DNA of 34,825 bases. Origin: Alphaproteobacteria bacterium. Its GTDB lineage: Bacteria; Pseudomonadota; Alphaproteobacteria; JAEULC01. A program made the position numbers and the translations under genes. This document shows positions 23,105 through 31,879 of this stretch, in pieces. The notes beneath the pieces were generated by a model that had not been told where the DNA came from, made no database searches, and saw only the letters and a list, made by a program, of their open reading frames with translations. Position 1 is the first letter of the stretch. Every line of letters starts with the position of its first letter. The stretch covers positions 1 through 34,825 of the forward strand of contig JADZDN010000345.1 of the NCBI GenBank assembly GCA_020851015.1. The letters run 5' to 3'.

Positions 23105-25528
23105 ATGGTAACGATCGCGGGCCTGGTCCTGGGCGCGGCAGTGTCGGCCGTTCTGGCGCTGCCGCTGGTCCTGTGGCTCCAAAGCCGCGCCCGGCGGTTG
23201 GCCGCGGCGGGCGAGCGCCATGCGGGCGAAGCGACGCGGCTCTCGCATGATCTTGCGCATCTGAACGCCGTGCTGGCCGGTTCCGCCGACGGCTACATCG
23301 CCTGGACCCGGGACGACAGCGGCGAGTTCGTGTCGGCCACCCTGGCGACCCAGCTTGACCTGCCGGCCGAATGCGGGCTTGCCGAGCTCGTCGCGGCGCT
23401 CGCGCCCGACAGCCGCGTCGGGTTCGCCGACGCGGTTCGGCGGTTGCGCGGCGACGGCGCCGCCTTCTCGATGGTCGTGACCGCGGAAAAGGGCGAGAGC
23501 TTCCGCGCCATCGGCCGGCGCGCCGCCGGCGTCGACGCCAAGCTGCTGGTGGACGTGGTGTGGATGGTCGACCGCAGCGTCGATGCCGCCGTCGCCGCGC
23601 AGCTGCGCGAGGCCGCCACGGCAGTCGCCGCCGAGCGCGAGAAGAACCAGGGCACGCTGGACGCCGTGCCGGTGCCGATGTGGCGGCGCGACGGGGCGCT
23701 GGCGCTGGTATGGTGCAACGCCGCCTACGCCGCCGCGCTGGACAGCACTCCCGACCGGGCGATCGCCGACCAGCGCGAGCTGCTGCCCGGCGCCCATGGC
23801 GGCCGGGCCGTCGCGCAGCGCGCGCTGGCGTCGGGCAAGCCGGCCAGCGACGCGCGCCACGTGATCGTGTCGGGCGAGCGCAAGCGCGTCGAGATCACCG
23901 AGATCCCGGTGCCGGGCGGCGAGCTGATCGGCTTCGCGCGCGACGTGACGGAAGTCGAGGACGCCCGCGCCACCCTGTCGCGCCACATGGCCGCGCATGC
24001 CGAGGTGCTGGAAAGCCTGGCCTCGGCCATCGCCATCTACGCGGCCGATACGCGGCTGATCTTCTTCAACAACTCCTTCGCGCGGCTGTGGCGGCTGGAG
24101 GCGGCGTGGCTCGGCACCAAGCCCACGATCGGCGAGGTTCTGGACGCGATGCGCGACCGCCGCCGCCTGCCGGAATACGTCGATTTCCGCGCCTTCAAGG
24201 CCGATACGACGCGCATGTTCACCACGCTGATCGATCCGCGCGACGACCTGATGCATCTGCCGGACGACACCACGCTGCGCACGCTGGTCGCGCCGCACCC
24301 GCTGGGCGGGCTGATGTTCCTCTACGAGGACGTGACCGACCGCCTGGTGCTCGAGCGCTCGTACAACACGCTGACCGAGGTGCAGCGCGAGACGCTGAAC
24401 AACCTGCACGAGGGCGTGGCGGTGTTCGGCGGCGACGGGCGGCTGCGCCTCAGCAATCCGGAGTTCGCGCGGCTGTGGGACCTGACGCCGGACGACCTGG
24501 CCGACAACCCGCACGTGGCCGACCTGGCGGACAAGATCCGCGGCCTGTTCCCCCGCGAGGAGGACTGGACCGAGCTGAAGTCGCAGATCATCGCGCGCGT
24601 GACCGAGCCGGAATCGCGCGCCGGCCGCATCGAGCGCAGCGACCAGAAGGTGATCGACTACGCCGTCACGCCGCTGCCCGACGGCGCGGCGCTGCTGACC
24701 TACATCGACGTCACGGACCGCCTGCGCGTCGAGCGCGCGCTGCGCGAGCGCAACATGGCGCTGGAGGCGGCCGACCGCCTGAAGACCGAATTCATCGCCA
24801 ACGTGTCGTACGAGCTGCGCACGCCGCTCAACGCCATCATCGGTTTCACCGAGATTCTGGGCAACGAGTTCTTCGGCGCATTGAACGACCGGCAGAAGGA
24901 ATACACGCGCAGCATCCTGCAGTCCTCGCACAACCTCCGGAATCTCATCAACGACATCCTGGACCTGGCGACGATCGAGGCCGGCTACATGGAGCTGGAG
25001 CTGGCGCCGGTGGACATCGGCACGCTGCTGAACGGCGTGCTGCAGTTGACCCGCGAGCGAGCGCGCGAGCGCGACCTGGCCATCGCGGTCGATTGCCCGC
25101 CCGATATCGGCGCGATGTCGGGCGACGAGCGGCGGCTGAAGCAGGCGCTCTATAACCTGGTCAGCAACGCGGTCAAGTTCACCCCGACCGGCGGCCGCAT
25201 CACGCTGAAGGCCACGCGCGAGCAGGACGGCGTCGCGCTCAGCGTGATCGACACCGGGATCGGCATCGCACGCGAGGACCATGAGCGCGTGTTCGAGCGC
25301 TTCGAGCGCGGACCCGGCCAGGGTCGCCAGGCCGGCGCCGGCCTGGGGCTGGCGCTGGTCAAGAGCCTGATCGAGCTGCACGGCGGCTCGGTCGCGATCG
25401 ATTCGGCCCGCGGCGCCGGCACGACGGTCGTGTGCCATCTGCCGGCCAAGGCGCTGCTGCGCGCTACTCCGGCTTCGGCATCGGCGGCGCCAGGAGCTGG
25501 GGGTCCAGCCGCGTCTCAAACAGGTTGA
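23105..25528 (+). CDS. divL: DivL-type tyrosine pseudo-histidine kinase with PAS domains
   Basis: The 807-residue protein has one N-terminal membrane helix (about residues 4-25). Three or four PAS-like regions follow, to about residue 540, then a dimerisation helix and a complete ATPase domain. In the H-box the phosphorylated histidine is Tyr569 (FIANVSYELRTPLNA; codon TAC at 24809-24811). The N box (NLVSNAVKFTP), G1 (VIDTGIGI), F box (FERFERG) and G2 (GAGLGLALVKS) are intact. The His-to-Tyr change with this architecture is the mark of Caulobacter DivL (Tyr550), a membrane protein that controls the CckA kinase and so CtrA. The C-terminal 20 residues run antisense through the M23 peptidase gene. 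Confidence 0.85.
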   Translation: MVTIAGLVLGAAVSAVLALPLVLWLQSRARRLAAAGERHAGEATRLSHDLAHLNAVLAGSADGYIAWTRDDSGEFVSATLATQLDLPAECGLAELVAALAPDSRVGFADAVRRLRGDGAAFSMVVTAEKGESFRAIGRRAAGVDAKLLVDVVWMVDRSVDAAVAAQLREAATAVAAEREKNQGTLDAVPVPMWRRDGALALVWCNAAYAAALDSTPDRAIADQRELLPGAHGGRAVAQRALASGKPASDARHVIVSGERKRVEITEIPVPGGELIGFARDVTEVEDARATLSRHMAAHAEVLESLASAIAIYAADTRLIFFNNSFARLWRLEAAWLGTKPTIGEVLDAMRDRRRLPEYVDFRAFKADTTRMFTTLIDPRDDLMHLPDDTTLRTLVAPHPLGGLMFLYEDVTDRLVLERSYNTLTEVQRETLNNLHEGVAVFGGDGRLRLSNPEFARLWDLTPDDLADNPHVADLADKIRGLFPREEDWTELKSQIIARVTEPESRAGRIERSDQKVIDYAVTPLPDGAALLTYIDVTDRLRVERALRERNMALEAADRLKTEFIANVSYELRTPLNAIIGFTEILGNEFFGALNDRQKEYTRSILQSSHNLRNLINDILDLATIEAGYMELELAPVDIGTLLNGVLQLTRERARERDLAIAVDCPPDIGAMSGDERRLKQALYNLVSNAVKFTPTGGRITLKATREQDGVALSVIDTGIGIAREDHERVFERFERGPGQGRQAGAGLGLALVKSLIELHGGSVAIDSARGAGTTVVCHLPAKALLRATPASASAAPGAGGPAASQTG

Positions 25529-26474
25529 GGCCCCAGTGCAGATGCGGGCCGGTGGCCCGCCCGGTCGCGCCCGCCCGGCCGATCGGGTCGCCGCGGCGGA
25601 TGCGCTGGCCGTCCCTGGCCGCGACCTCGGACAGGTGCATGAAAACCGAGCTCAGCCCATGGCCGTGGTCGAGGATCACGGTCCAGCCGGTGAGGTAGAG
25701 GTCGGCGATCATCGTCACCATGCCGTCGGCCGGCGCCACGATCGGCGTGCCCGTGGGCACCGCGATGTCGACGCCGTAGTGCGGCGCGCGGGGCTGGCCG
25801 TTGAGGATGCGCTGGCTGCCGTAGACCCCGCTGATCGGGCCGGTCACCGGCCACAGGAACCCCGCCAGGAAATCGGTGCGCGCGTCGTCGCGCCGGCGCA
25901 CCGCGCGCACCATCGCGCCCTCCGCCTTGATGCGCTCCAGCAGCTCGGGCGGCGGGGTCACCATCCGCTCCGGCAACCCGTCGACGCGCTGGATGTCGAA
26001 CTTGCGCGGCGCCACGTCAAGCACCTTGGTCTCGCGCCCGCCATCGGGCAGGACGATCTCGACCGTGGCCTTGACCGCCTCGCGCCCGAACCCGGCCAGG
26101 AACACGCCCTGGGGCGACACCCTGACCGGCACGCCATCGACCGCCACCTTGCTGCCCCGCGCCACATGCCCCTCGACGAGCCCGCCCTGGGTCAGCGCAC
26201 CCGTAAAGGTCACGGGGTCGGCGTGGGCAAGGGTCGATGCAAAGAGTCCGCCGGACAAAACGAGCGCCAATACGCGTGCAGTGCATCTTACTTTGTCCCC
26301 CCTGCCCTTGCGGGAGGGGGTTAGGGGGAGGGGGTTCCCCAGGCGTCTCCGAATTCGATGTTGGGTCGGCCGCCGCAATTCTTCTCGCGCGCTGCCCAGC
26401 GCGGCCCCCTCCCCCTTGCCCCCTCCCGCAAGGGGAGGGGGGACCGATTGAGAAGTGCCGCTCTCCACGTTCAC
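25464..26474 (-). CDS. M23-family metallopeptidase (LytM domain)
   Basis: The C-terminal LytM domain shows its zinc ligands in HYGVDIAVPTG and HLHWGLN, and DHGHGLSSVFMHLS between. Such enzymes cleave peptidoglycan cross-links or activate amidases in the periplasm. An N-terminal beta-rich region precedes it, after a signal peptide (ALVLSGGLFASTLAHA). The start is uncertain. A GTG at 26474 overlaps the xseA stop (GTGA) but reads through a 150-bp repeat and places about 65 residues before the signal peptide. A TTG at 26270 would start within the signal peptide but leave it without a charged end. The original start was probably displaced by the repeat. The 3' end overlaps divL by 65 bp. Confidence 0.85.
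   Translation of the reverse strand: MNVESGTSQSVPPPLAGGGKGEGAALGSAREELRRPTQHRIRRRLGNPLPLTPSRKGRGDKVRCTARVLALVLSGGLFASTLAHADPVTFTGALTQGGLVEGHVARGSKVAVDGVPVRVSPQGVFLAGFGREAVKATVEIVLPDGGRETKVLDVAPRKFDIQRVDGLPERMVTPPPELLERIKAEGAMVRAVRRRDDARTDFLAGFLWPVTGPISGVYGSQRILNGQPRAPHYGVDIAVPTGTPIVAPADGMVTMIADLYLTGWTVILDHGHGLSSVFMHLSEVAARDGQRIRRGDPIGRAGATGRATGPHLHWGLNLFETRLDPQLLAPPMPKPE
26295..26444. repeat. 150-bp MITE-like element with 40-bp terminal inverted repeats
   Basis: The 40 bp at 26295-26334 and the 40 bp at 26405-26444 are inverted copies with three mismatches, rich in G/C runs (CCCTCCCGCAAGGGGAGGGG-like). They enclose a 70-bp centre. No transposase is present, so it would be mobilised in trans if at all, or act as an intergenic palindromic repeat. 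It lies between xseA and the signal peptide of the M23 gene, and its length is a multiple of three, so the reading frame stays open. Confidence 0.75.
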
Positions 26475-27973
26475 AGCAGCGAGCCTTGCGACCCGTCGGT
26501 GGGCGGCTTGCGTGGCGGCCGCGCCGGTGCGGCGGAGCTGCCCGAGACCGTGGCCGCCACTTCGCCGTCGTGGAAGCGCATGGCCAAGGGCTGGCCGGGC
26601 CTGGTCTGGGCGGCCGCGGTGACGGGCTTGCCCTGGGCATCACGCACCAGCACGAAGCCGCGTTCCAGCACGCGCTCGTAGGAATAGCTCTCCAGCAGGC
26701 CGGACAGCGCGTCGAAGCGGTGGCGCGCGTGAACCAGGGCGCGGCCGCCCGCCGCCGCCATGCGCTGAACAAGTTCGGTCGCGCGGCGATCGCCTTCATC
26801 GAAACGCCGGGCCAGAAGCGCGGGGCGCAGCCGCGCCATGGTCGCGTCGGCGACGCGGCGCGCGGACGCCAGCGTCGCCTCGGGCCGGGGCAGCGCCGCC
26901 CAGCCATGCGCCACGCGCCGCGCGCGGTCGTCGACCAGCACGCGCAGCGCGTTGCCCATGCGCTCGGACCACCCGTCCAGGCGCTGCGTGCGCTCCTCGA
27001 TCGCCTGCTGCGGGCGCGGCAGGGCGCGCGCCAGGTCGTCGACGCGCAGGCGCCGGTCGGCGATCACGCGGCCCGCGCAGGCGACCAGCCGGCGCTCCTG
27101 TTTAAGAAGCTCGGCCAGCAGCTCGGCGCGCACCGGCACGGCCATCTCGGCCGCCGCCGTGGGCGTCGGGGCGCGACGGTCCGACGCGAAGTCGATCAGG
27201 GTCGTGTCGGTTTCATGCCCCACGGCGGAGATCAGCGGAATCGCGCTGGCGGCCGCCGCGCGGACCACGATCTCCTCGTTGAAGGCCCACAGGTCCTCCA
27301 GGCTGCCGCCGCCGCGCGCGACGATCAGAAGGTCGGGCCGCAGCACCTTGCCCCCACGGTGGAGCCGGTTGAAGCCCTCGATCGCCGCCGCCACCTGCGC
27401 TGCCGCGCCCTCGCCCTGCACCAGCACGGGCCAGACCAGCACATGGCGCGGGAAGCGCTCGGCCAGGCGGTGCAGTATGTCGCGGATAACCGCGCCGGTG
27501 GGCGAGGTCACGACCCCGATCACGTCGGGCAGGTAGGGCAGCTTCTTCTTGCGGTCCTGGTCGAACAGGCCCTCGGCGGCGAGCTTCTTGCGCCGGTCCT
27601 CCAGAAGCTTCAGCAGCGCGCCCTCGCCCGACAGCTCGATCGATTCGATCACGAGTTGGTAACGCGAGCGCTCCATGTAGGTCGTGAGCCGGCCGACGCA
27701 GATCACCTCCATCCCGTCCTCGGGCCTGAGCGCCAGCCGCCCGACGGTGCCACGCCAGCACACGGCGTCCATGTTGGCCTCGGCATCCTTGAGGCACAGG
27801 TAGAGATGGCCCGATGCGGCGCGCTTCAGCCCGGAGATCTCGCCGCGCACGCGCACGCGGCCATAGGCGTCCTCGACCGTGCGCTTCAGCGCGCGCGACA
27901 GTTCGCTGACGGTGAACTCCGGCAGGTTCGAGCCGACCAGGCCGGCGGCGTCGATCGAGGCTTGCGTTGCCAT
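26471..27973 (-). CDS. xseA: Exodeoxyribonuclease VII large subunit
   Basis: Starting at MATQASIDAAG, the product has 500 residues. The N-terminal OB fold (about 15-115; FTVSELSRALKRTVE, VRVRGEISGLK, GHLYLCLKDAEA) binds single-stranded DNA. The catalytic Exonuc_VII_L region follows with VIGVVTSPTGAVIRDILH, ARGGGSLEDLWAFNEE, AVGHETDTTLIDFASDRRAPTPTAAAE and a long coiled coil. The C-terminal YERVLERGFVLVRD is also typical. With the small subunit XseB, which is not in the window, it degrades single-stranded DNA from both ends. It is divergent from purD with 55 bp between, and its stop overlaps the GTG of the M23 ORF. Confidence 0.97.
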   Translation of the reverse strand: MATQASIDAAGLVGSNLPEFTVSELSRALKRTVEDAYGRVRVRGEISGLKRAASGHLYLCLKDAEANMDAVCWRGTVGRLALRPEDGMEVICVGRLTTYMERSRYQLVIESIELSGEGALLKLLEDRRKKLAAEGLFDQDRKKKLPYLPDVIGVVTSPTGAVIRDILHRLAERFPRHVLVWPVLVQGEGAAAQVAAAIEGFNRLHRGGKVLRPDLLIVARGGGSLEDLWAFNEEIVVRAAAASAIPLISAVGHETDTTLIDFASDRRAPTPTAAAEMAVPVRAELLAELLKQERRLVACAGRVIADRRLRVDDLARALPRPQQAIEERTQRLDGWSERMGNALRVLVDDRARRVAHGWAALPRPEATLASARRVADATMARLRPALLARRFDEGDRRATELVQRMAAAGGRALVHARHRFDALSGLLESYSYERVLERGFVLVRDAQGKPVTAAAQTRPGQPLAMRFHDGEVAATVSGSSAAPARPPRKPPTDGSQGSLL

Positions 27974-28028
27974 CGCCGCATGATACACGGAGGCGGCCAT
28001 CGTTGAACCGGGGTCTTGGGGGTCGGGA

Positions 28029-29309
28029 TTGCGCATCCTGGTGATCGGATCGGGCGGGCGCGAGCATGCCCTTTGCTGGGCGATCGCCGCCTCGCCGCTG
28101 TGCGACAAGCTCTATTGCGCGCCGGGCAACCCCGGCATCGCCGAGGAGGCCGAGCTGGTCGCGATCGGTGCGATGGAGCTGGACCGGATCATCGAATTCG
28201 CCCGCGAGAAAGCGATCGACCTGGTGGTCGTGGGGCCCGAGCCGCCGCTGGTCGCCGGGCTGGTAGACAAGCTGGACGCCGCCGGCATCAAGGCTTTCGG
28301 GCCGCGCGCGGCCGCCGCCGCGCTGGAAGGATCGAAAGGCTTCACCAAGGATTTCTGCGCGCGCAACGCGATCCCGACCGCCGCCTACCAGCGCTTCAGC
28401 GATGCCGGGAAGGCGGGCGACTACATCCGGCGGAAGGGTGCACCGATCGTGGTCAAGGCCGACGGGCTGGCCGCCGGCAAGGGCGTCACGGTCGCGCACA
28501 CGGTCGAGCAGGCGATCGCGGCGGTCGGCGACGCGCTGGTCGGCGGGCGGTTCGGCAGCGCCGGCGCCTCGGTCGTGGTCGAGGAGTTCCTGGAAGGCGA
28601 GATCGCCAGCTTCTTCGCGCTGATCGACGGCGTCGACGTGCTGCCCTTGCAATCCGTGCAGGACCACAAGGCGGTGGGCGACGGCGAGCCCGGGCCCAAC
28701 ACCGGCGGCATGGGCGCCTACGCGCCGGTCGCGTCGATGACGCCGGCGATGGAGCAGCAGGTGATGGACCGCATCGTCCGCCCGACGGTGCACGCGATGG
28801 CCGCCGAGGGCGCGCCCTATAAGGGCGTGCTGTTCACCGAGCTGATGATCTGCAAGGACGGGCCGAAGCTGATCGAGTTCAACGTGCGCTTCGGCGATCC
28901 CGAGTGCCAGGTGCTGATGATGCGCCTGAAGTCCGATCTGGTGCCGGCCCTGGTCGCGGCCTGCGACGGCGAGCTGAAATCCTTCGACCTGCGCTGGCAC
29001 GCCGACGCGGTGCTGACCGTCGTCCTGGCCGCCAAGGGCTATCCCGACACGCCCCAGGCCGGCGGCAGGATCGGCGGGCTGGAGCGGGCCGCCCTTCCCG
29101 GCGTGAAAATCTTCCACGCCGGCACCAAGACGGACCCGACCGGGCGGCTGGTTGCCGCCGGCGGGCGCGTCTTGAATGTGACAGCGCGGGCACCCGACGT
29201 GGCCCGGGCCCAGGCCCGCGCCTATGAAGCAGTTGATCTTATTGATTTCCCTGATGGTTTCTGCCGCCGCGATATTGGCTGGCGGGCCGTGCCGCGAACG
29301 GCCGGCTAA
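28029..29309 (+). CDS. purD: Phosphoribosylamine--glycine ligase (GARS)
   Basis: The 426-residue protein starts at a TTG preceded by GGGGG and gives the standard [18 protein letters not shown]-terminus, so the start is well supported. ATP-grasp features are [57 protein letters not shown] and [13 protein letters not shown]. It ligates glycine to 5-phosphoribosylamine with ATP, the second step of purine synthesis, in the cytoplasm. The last 12 residues ([12 protein letters not shown]) end normally for the family. It is divergent from xseA and appears to be monocistronic. Confidence 0.98.
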   Translation: MRILVIGSGGREHALCWAIAASPLCDKLYCAPGNPGIAEEAELVAIGAMELDRIIEFAREKAIDLVVVGPEPPLVAGLVDKLDAAGIKAFGPRAAAAALEGSKGFTKDFCARNAIPTAAYQRFSDAGKAGDYIRRKGAPIVVKADGLAAGKGVTVAHTVEQAIAAVGDALVGGRFGSAGASVVVEEFLEGEIASFFALIDGVDVLPLQSVQDHKAVGDGEPGPNTGGMGAYAPVASMTPAMEQQVMDRIVRPTVHAMAAEGAPYKGVLFTELMICKDGPKLIEFNVRFGDPECQVLMMRLKSDLVPALVAACDGELKSFDLRWHADAVLTVVLAAKGYPDTPQAGGRIGGLERAALPGVKIFHAGTKTDPTGRLVAAGGRVLNVTARAPDVARAQARAYEAVDLIDFPDGFCRRDIGWRAVPRTAG

Positions 29310-29365
29310 GCGAATCGTTAACCATGGCGGGGTGACACTGCGGTCAAGCAAAGGGCCAGCCTGGC

Positions 29366-30604
29366 ATGACCGCATCCGTCGCCATTTCTATCGAACAGCA
29401 GCTGCGCCAGGAGCGCGACCGCTTCATCGCGTTCGCCTTCTGCGGCAACGACATGCTGATGGAACTGGACGCCGAGGGCCACATCCGCTTCGCGGCCGGC
29501 GCCACCGAGCTTCTGGCCGGCGCCGCCGGCAGCGCGCTGCTCGGCCGCCCGTTCATCGACCTGGTGGCGGACGCGGACCGTCCGATCGTCGGCGCGCTTG
29601 TCGCCGCCGCCGCGCTGGGCGGCAAGCGCTTCGACGACGCGCCGTTCGCATTGTCGCCCCCGGGGCGCGACGCCGTGAAGGTCGAGGCGACCGGCTTCGC
29701 TGTCCCGCAGCTCAAGGGCAACTGCTTCCTGGCCGTGCGCCGCGCCCGCCCGCCCAAGGCGGCGCCGACACCGCCGGTCGCGCCATCCCAGTCCCCCGCC
29801 ACCGAGGTATTGGAGGCGCGCAAGCTCATCGAAGGGCGCAAGTTCGACATCGCCTTCCAGCCGGTCGTCTCGCTGGACACCGGCGCCTTCCATCACCTGG
29901 AGGCGCTGCTGCGCCTGCCTTCCGGCCAGTCGCCCGCGCAGTTCATCCATTTGGCCGAGGCTAACGGCTTCATCGCCGATCTCGACCTGGCGATCACCAA
30001 GGAGACCGTCTCCCGCCTGATCGCCGTCGGCGAGAAGGGCCGGCCGACCAGCGTCGCCATCAACCTGTCCGGCCGCTCGCTGTCCACGCCCGGCTTCGCA
30101 GCGCGGCTGAACGAGGTGCTAAGCGTGCGGCGCACCTTGAGCCAGCTGGTGATCCTGGAGATCACCGACAGCGGCGCGATCGCCGACCTGCGCGCGGTCA
30201 ACGAATTCATCCAGTCGATGCGCGCGACCGGCTTCAAGGTCACGCTCGACGATTTCGGCGCGCGGGGCGCCGCCTTCGAGCAGCTGCGCCAGATGGATGT
30301 CGACTACATCAAGATCGACGGCAGCTTCATCCGCGAAGCGCGCAAGAACGACCGCGGCAAGGCCTTCGTGGTCGCCATGACCGGGCTGTGCCGCGCGCTG
30401 GGGGTCACGGCGATCGCCGAGCAGGTGGAAGACCCGGCGACGATCGACTTCCTGCGGGAATGCGGCGTCAGCTATGGCCAGGGCTACCTGTTCGGCCGGC
30501 CGATGGCCGACGCCGACCTTCTGGTCGGCGAGTCGATGAGCCAGATCCGCTGGCGGCGCAGCAATGCCGAGATCATGAGCTACTACGGCATCGAGCGCGC
30601 CTAG
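29366..30604 (+). CDS. PAS-EAL domain protein, c-di-GMP phosphodiesterase or sensor
   Basis: The 412-residue protein has a PAS-like N-terminal region (about 15-125), a Pro/Ala linker, and an EAL domain (about 148-400). Catalytic positions present are Glu179 (EALLR), Asn233 (AINLSG), Glu265 (LEITD), Asp295-Asp296 (DDFG), Lys316 (IKIDGSF), the AEQVE glutamate and the QGYLFGRP glutamine. Loop 6, normally DDFGTGxSS, reads DDFGARGAAF, and the usual ELTE is EITD. Activity may therefore be reduced, or the domain may only bind c-di-GMP. There is no GGDEF domain. It is cytoplasmic by sequence. The stop shares CTAG with tadA. Confidence 0.88.
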   Translation: MTASVAISIEQQLRQERDRFIAFAFCGNDMLMELDAEGHIRFAAGATELLAGAAGSALLGRPFIDLVADADRPIVGALVAAAALGGKRFDDAPFALSPPGRDAVKVEATGFAVPQLKGNCFLAVRRARPPKAAPTPPVAPSQSPATEVLEARKLIEGRKFDIAFQPVVSLDTGAFHHLEALLRLPSGQSPAQFIHLAEANGFIADLDLAITKETVSRLIAVGEKGRPTSVAINLSGRSLSTPGFAARLNEVLSVRRTLSQLVILEITDSGAIADLRAVNEFIQSMRATGFKVTLDDFGARGAAFEQLRQMDVDYIKIDGSFIREARKNDRGKAFVVAMTGLCRALGVTAIAEQVEDPATIDFLRECGVSYGQGYLFGRPMADADLLVGESMSQIRWRRSNAEIMSYYGIERA

Positions 30605-31059
30605 CGGCGCTGCTGGAAGAATTCCCGCAGCAGCAGGCCGGCGGCGACGTCGGCGATCCCGCCATAGACCTCGGGCCGGTGGTTGCAGGTCGCCTGCTGG
30701 AAAATACGCGGCCCGTGCTCGACCCCGCCGCCCTTCGGATCGCCGGCACCGTAGTAGAGCCGGCGGATGCGCGCGAAGGCGATCGCCTGGGCGCACATCG
30801 GACAGGGCTCCAAGGTCACGTAGAGATCGCAGTCCGGCAGGCGCGGCGCGCCCGCCTGCGCCGCGGCGGCGCGCAGCGCCAGCAGCTCGGCATGGGCGGT
30901 CGGATCGCGATCGGCCTCGACCCGGTTGTGCGCGGCGGCCAGCACCCGGCCGCTGGCGGCATCCACCACCACCGCGCCGACCGGCACCTCGCCCATCGCC
31001 GCCGCCTTCGCCGCCTCGGCGAGCGCCAGGTCGATGAATGAATTGCTCTTGGCGACCAT
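30601..31059 (-). CDS. tadA: tRNA-specific adenosine deaminase
   Basis: The 152-residue protein has the zinc-deaminase signature HAE (His56, Glu58) and PCPMC (Cys86, Cys89), with GEVPVGAVVVD near the start. It makes inosine at position 34 of tRNA-Arg(ACG). The length and the DPKGGGVEHGP segment match TadA better than other cytidine/deoxycytidylate deaminases. The stop codon overlaps that of the convergent EAL gene by 4 bp. The divergent neighbour is the glutamine amidotransferase gene. Confidence 0.94.
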   Translation of the reverse strand: MVAKSNSFIDLALAEAAKAAAMGEVPVGAVVVDAASGRVLAAAHNRVEADRDPTAHAELLALRAAAAQAGAPRLPDCDLYVTLEPCPMCAQAIAFARIRRLYYGAGDPKGGGVEHGPRIFQQATCNHRPEVYGGIADVAAGLLLREFFQQRR

Positions 31060-31107
31060 CGGGCGACACTGGCTGCGGTAGCGATGCCGGTCAAGAGCGC
31101 CAAGTCA

Positions 31108-31136
31108 TTGATTTGGCGTCCGCTGGGCCCTATTTT
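31108..31136 (+). promoter_or_regulatory. Candidate promoter placing transcription start at the amidotransferase ATG
   Basis: TTGATT (31108-31113) and TATTTT (31131-31136) with a 17-bp spacer predict a transcript starting near 31143, one base before the ATG at 31144. No ribosome site lies just upstream of that ATG. Together these suggest a leaderless or near-leaderless mRNA. Confidence 0.4.
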
Positions 31137-31143
31137 AGACTGC

Positions 31144-31854
31144 ATGTCCCTGCCCATCATCGGCCTGACGCTCGATGCCGAGAAGCCCGGCGGCTATTCC
31201 AAGTTTCCCTGGTATGCCGTGCGCGAGAACTATTGCGCGGCGGTGGCGCGCGCCGGCGGGCTGCCGATCCTGCTGCCGCACGAGCCCGAGCAGGCGGCGG
31301 CCTACCTTGACACGATCGACGGGCTGATCGTCACCGGCGGCGCCTTCGACGTCGATCCGGCGATCTTCGGCGCCAGCGAGCGCCATGCCAGGGTCACGAC
31401 CAAGGACCGCCGCACCGCCTTCGAGCTGGCGGTGACGCGCGGCGCGCTGGAGCGCGACACGCCGGTGCTCGGCATCTGCGGCGGACAGCAGCTTCTGCAT
31501 GTCGTGCTGGGCGGCAAGCTGATCCAGCACATCCCCGACGAGGTGCCCGGCGCGCTGGCGCACGAGCAGCCCAACCCCCGCGACCAGGCCGGGCACGAGG
31601 TCGCGGTCAAGCCGGGCACGCTGCTGCACCGCGTGGTGGGGGCCGAGCGCCTGCCGGTCAACAGCGCGCATCACCAGGCGGCCAAGGACGAGCCGGCCGG
31701 CGTGATCGTCAACGCGCGCGCGCCGGATGGCGTGATCGAGGGCATGGAGGCGCCGCGCTACCGCTTCTGCCTGGGCGTGCAGTGGCATCCCGAATTCTCG
31801 ATCTCCGCCGGCGACGACCGCATCTTCGACGCCCTCATCGCCGCCAGCCGCTGA
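31144..31854 (+). CDS. Class I glutamine amidotransferase-like hydrolase (PuuD/peptidase C26 family)
   Basis: From MSLPIIGLTLD the product has 236 residues. The nucleophile is Cys112 in LGICGGQQLLHV, and the other triad members are His215 and Glu217 in GVQWHPE. Single-domain proteins of this kind include gamma-glutamyl-GABA hydrolase (PuuD) of the putrescine pathway, but no other puu gene is adjacent, so the substrate is open. An in-frame ATG 60 bp upstream would add residues not seen in the family and would lie upstream of the predicted transcription start. It is followed 25 bp later by the pseudouridine synthase gene. Confidence 0.85.
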   Translation: MSLPIIGLTLDAEKPGGYSKFPWYAVRENYCAAVARAGGLPILLPHEPEQAAAYLDTIDGLIVTGGAFDVDPAIFGASERHARVTTKDRRTAFELAVTRGALERDTPVLGICGGQQLLHVVLGGKLIQHIPDEVPGALAHEQPNPRDQAGHEVAVKPGTLLHRVVGAERLPVNSAHHQAAKDEPAGVIVNARAPDGVIEGMEAPRYRFCLGVQWHPEFSISAGDDRIFDALIAASR

Positions 31855-31879
31855 CGGCGGCAAGGGTCCGGACGCCGCC

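Noticed and set aside
29306..29325. Possible CtrA site (CTAA and TTAA) upstream of the EAL gene
   Set aside because: The spacing is 8 on the + strand, and on the other strand there are two mismatches, so it does not meet the consensus.
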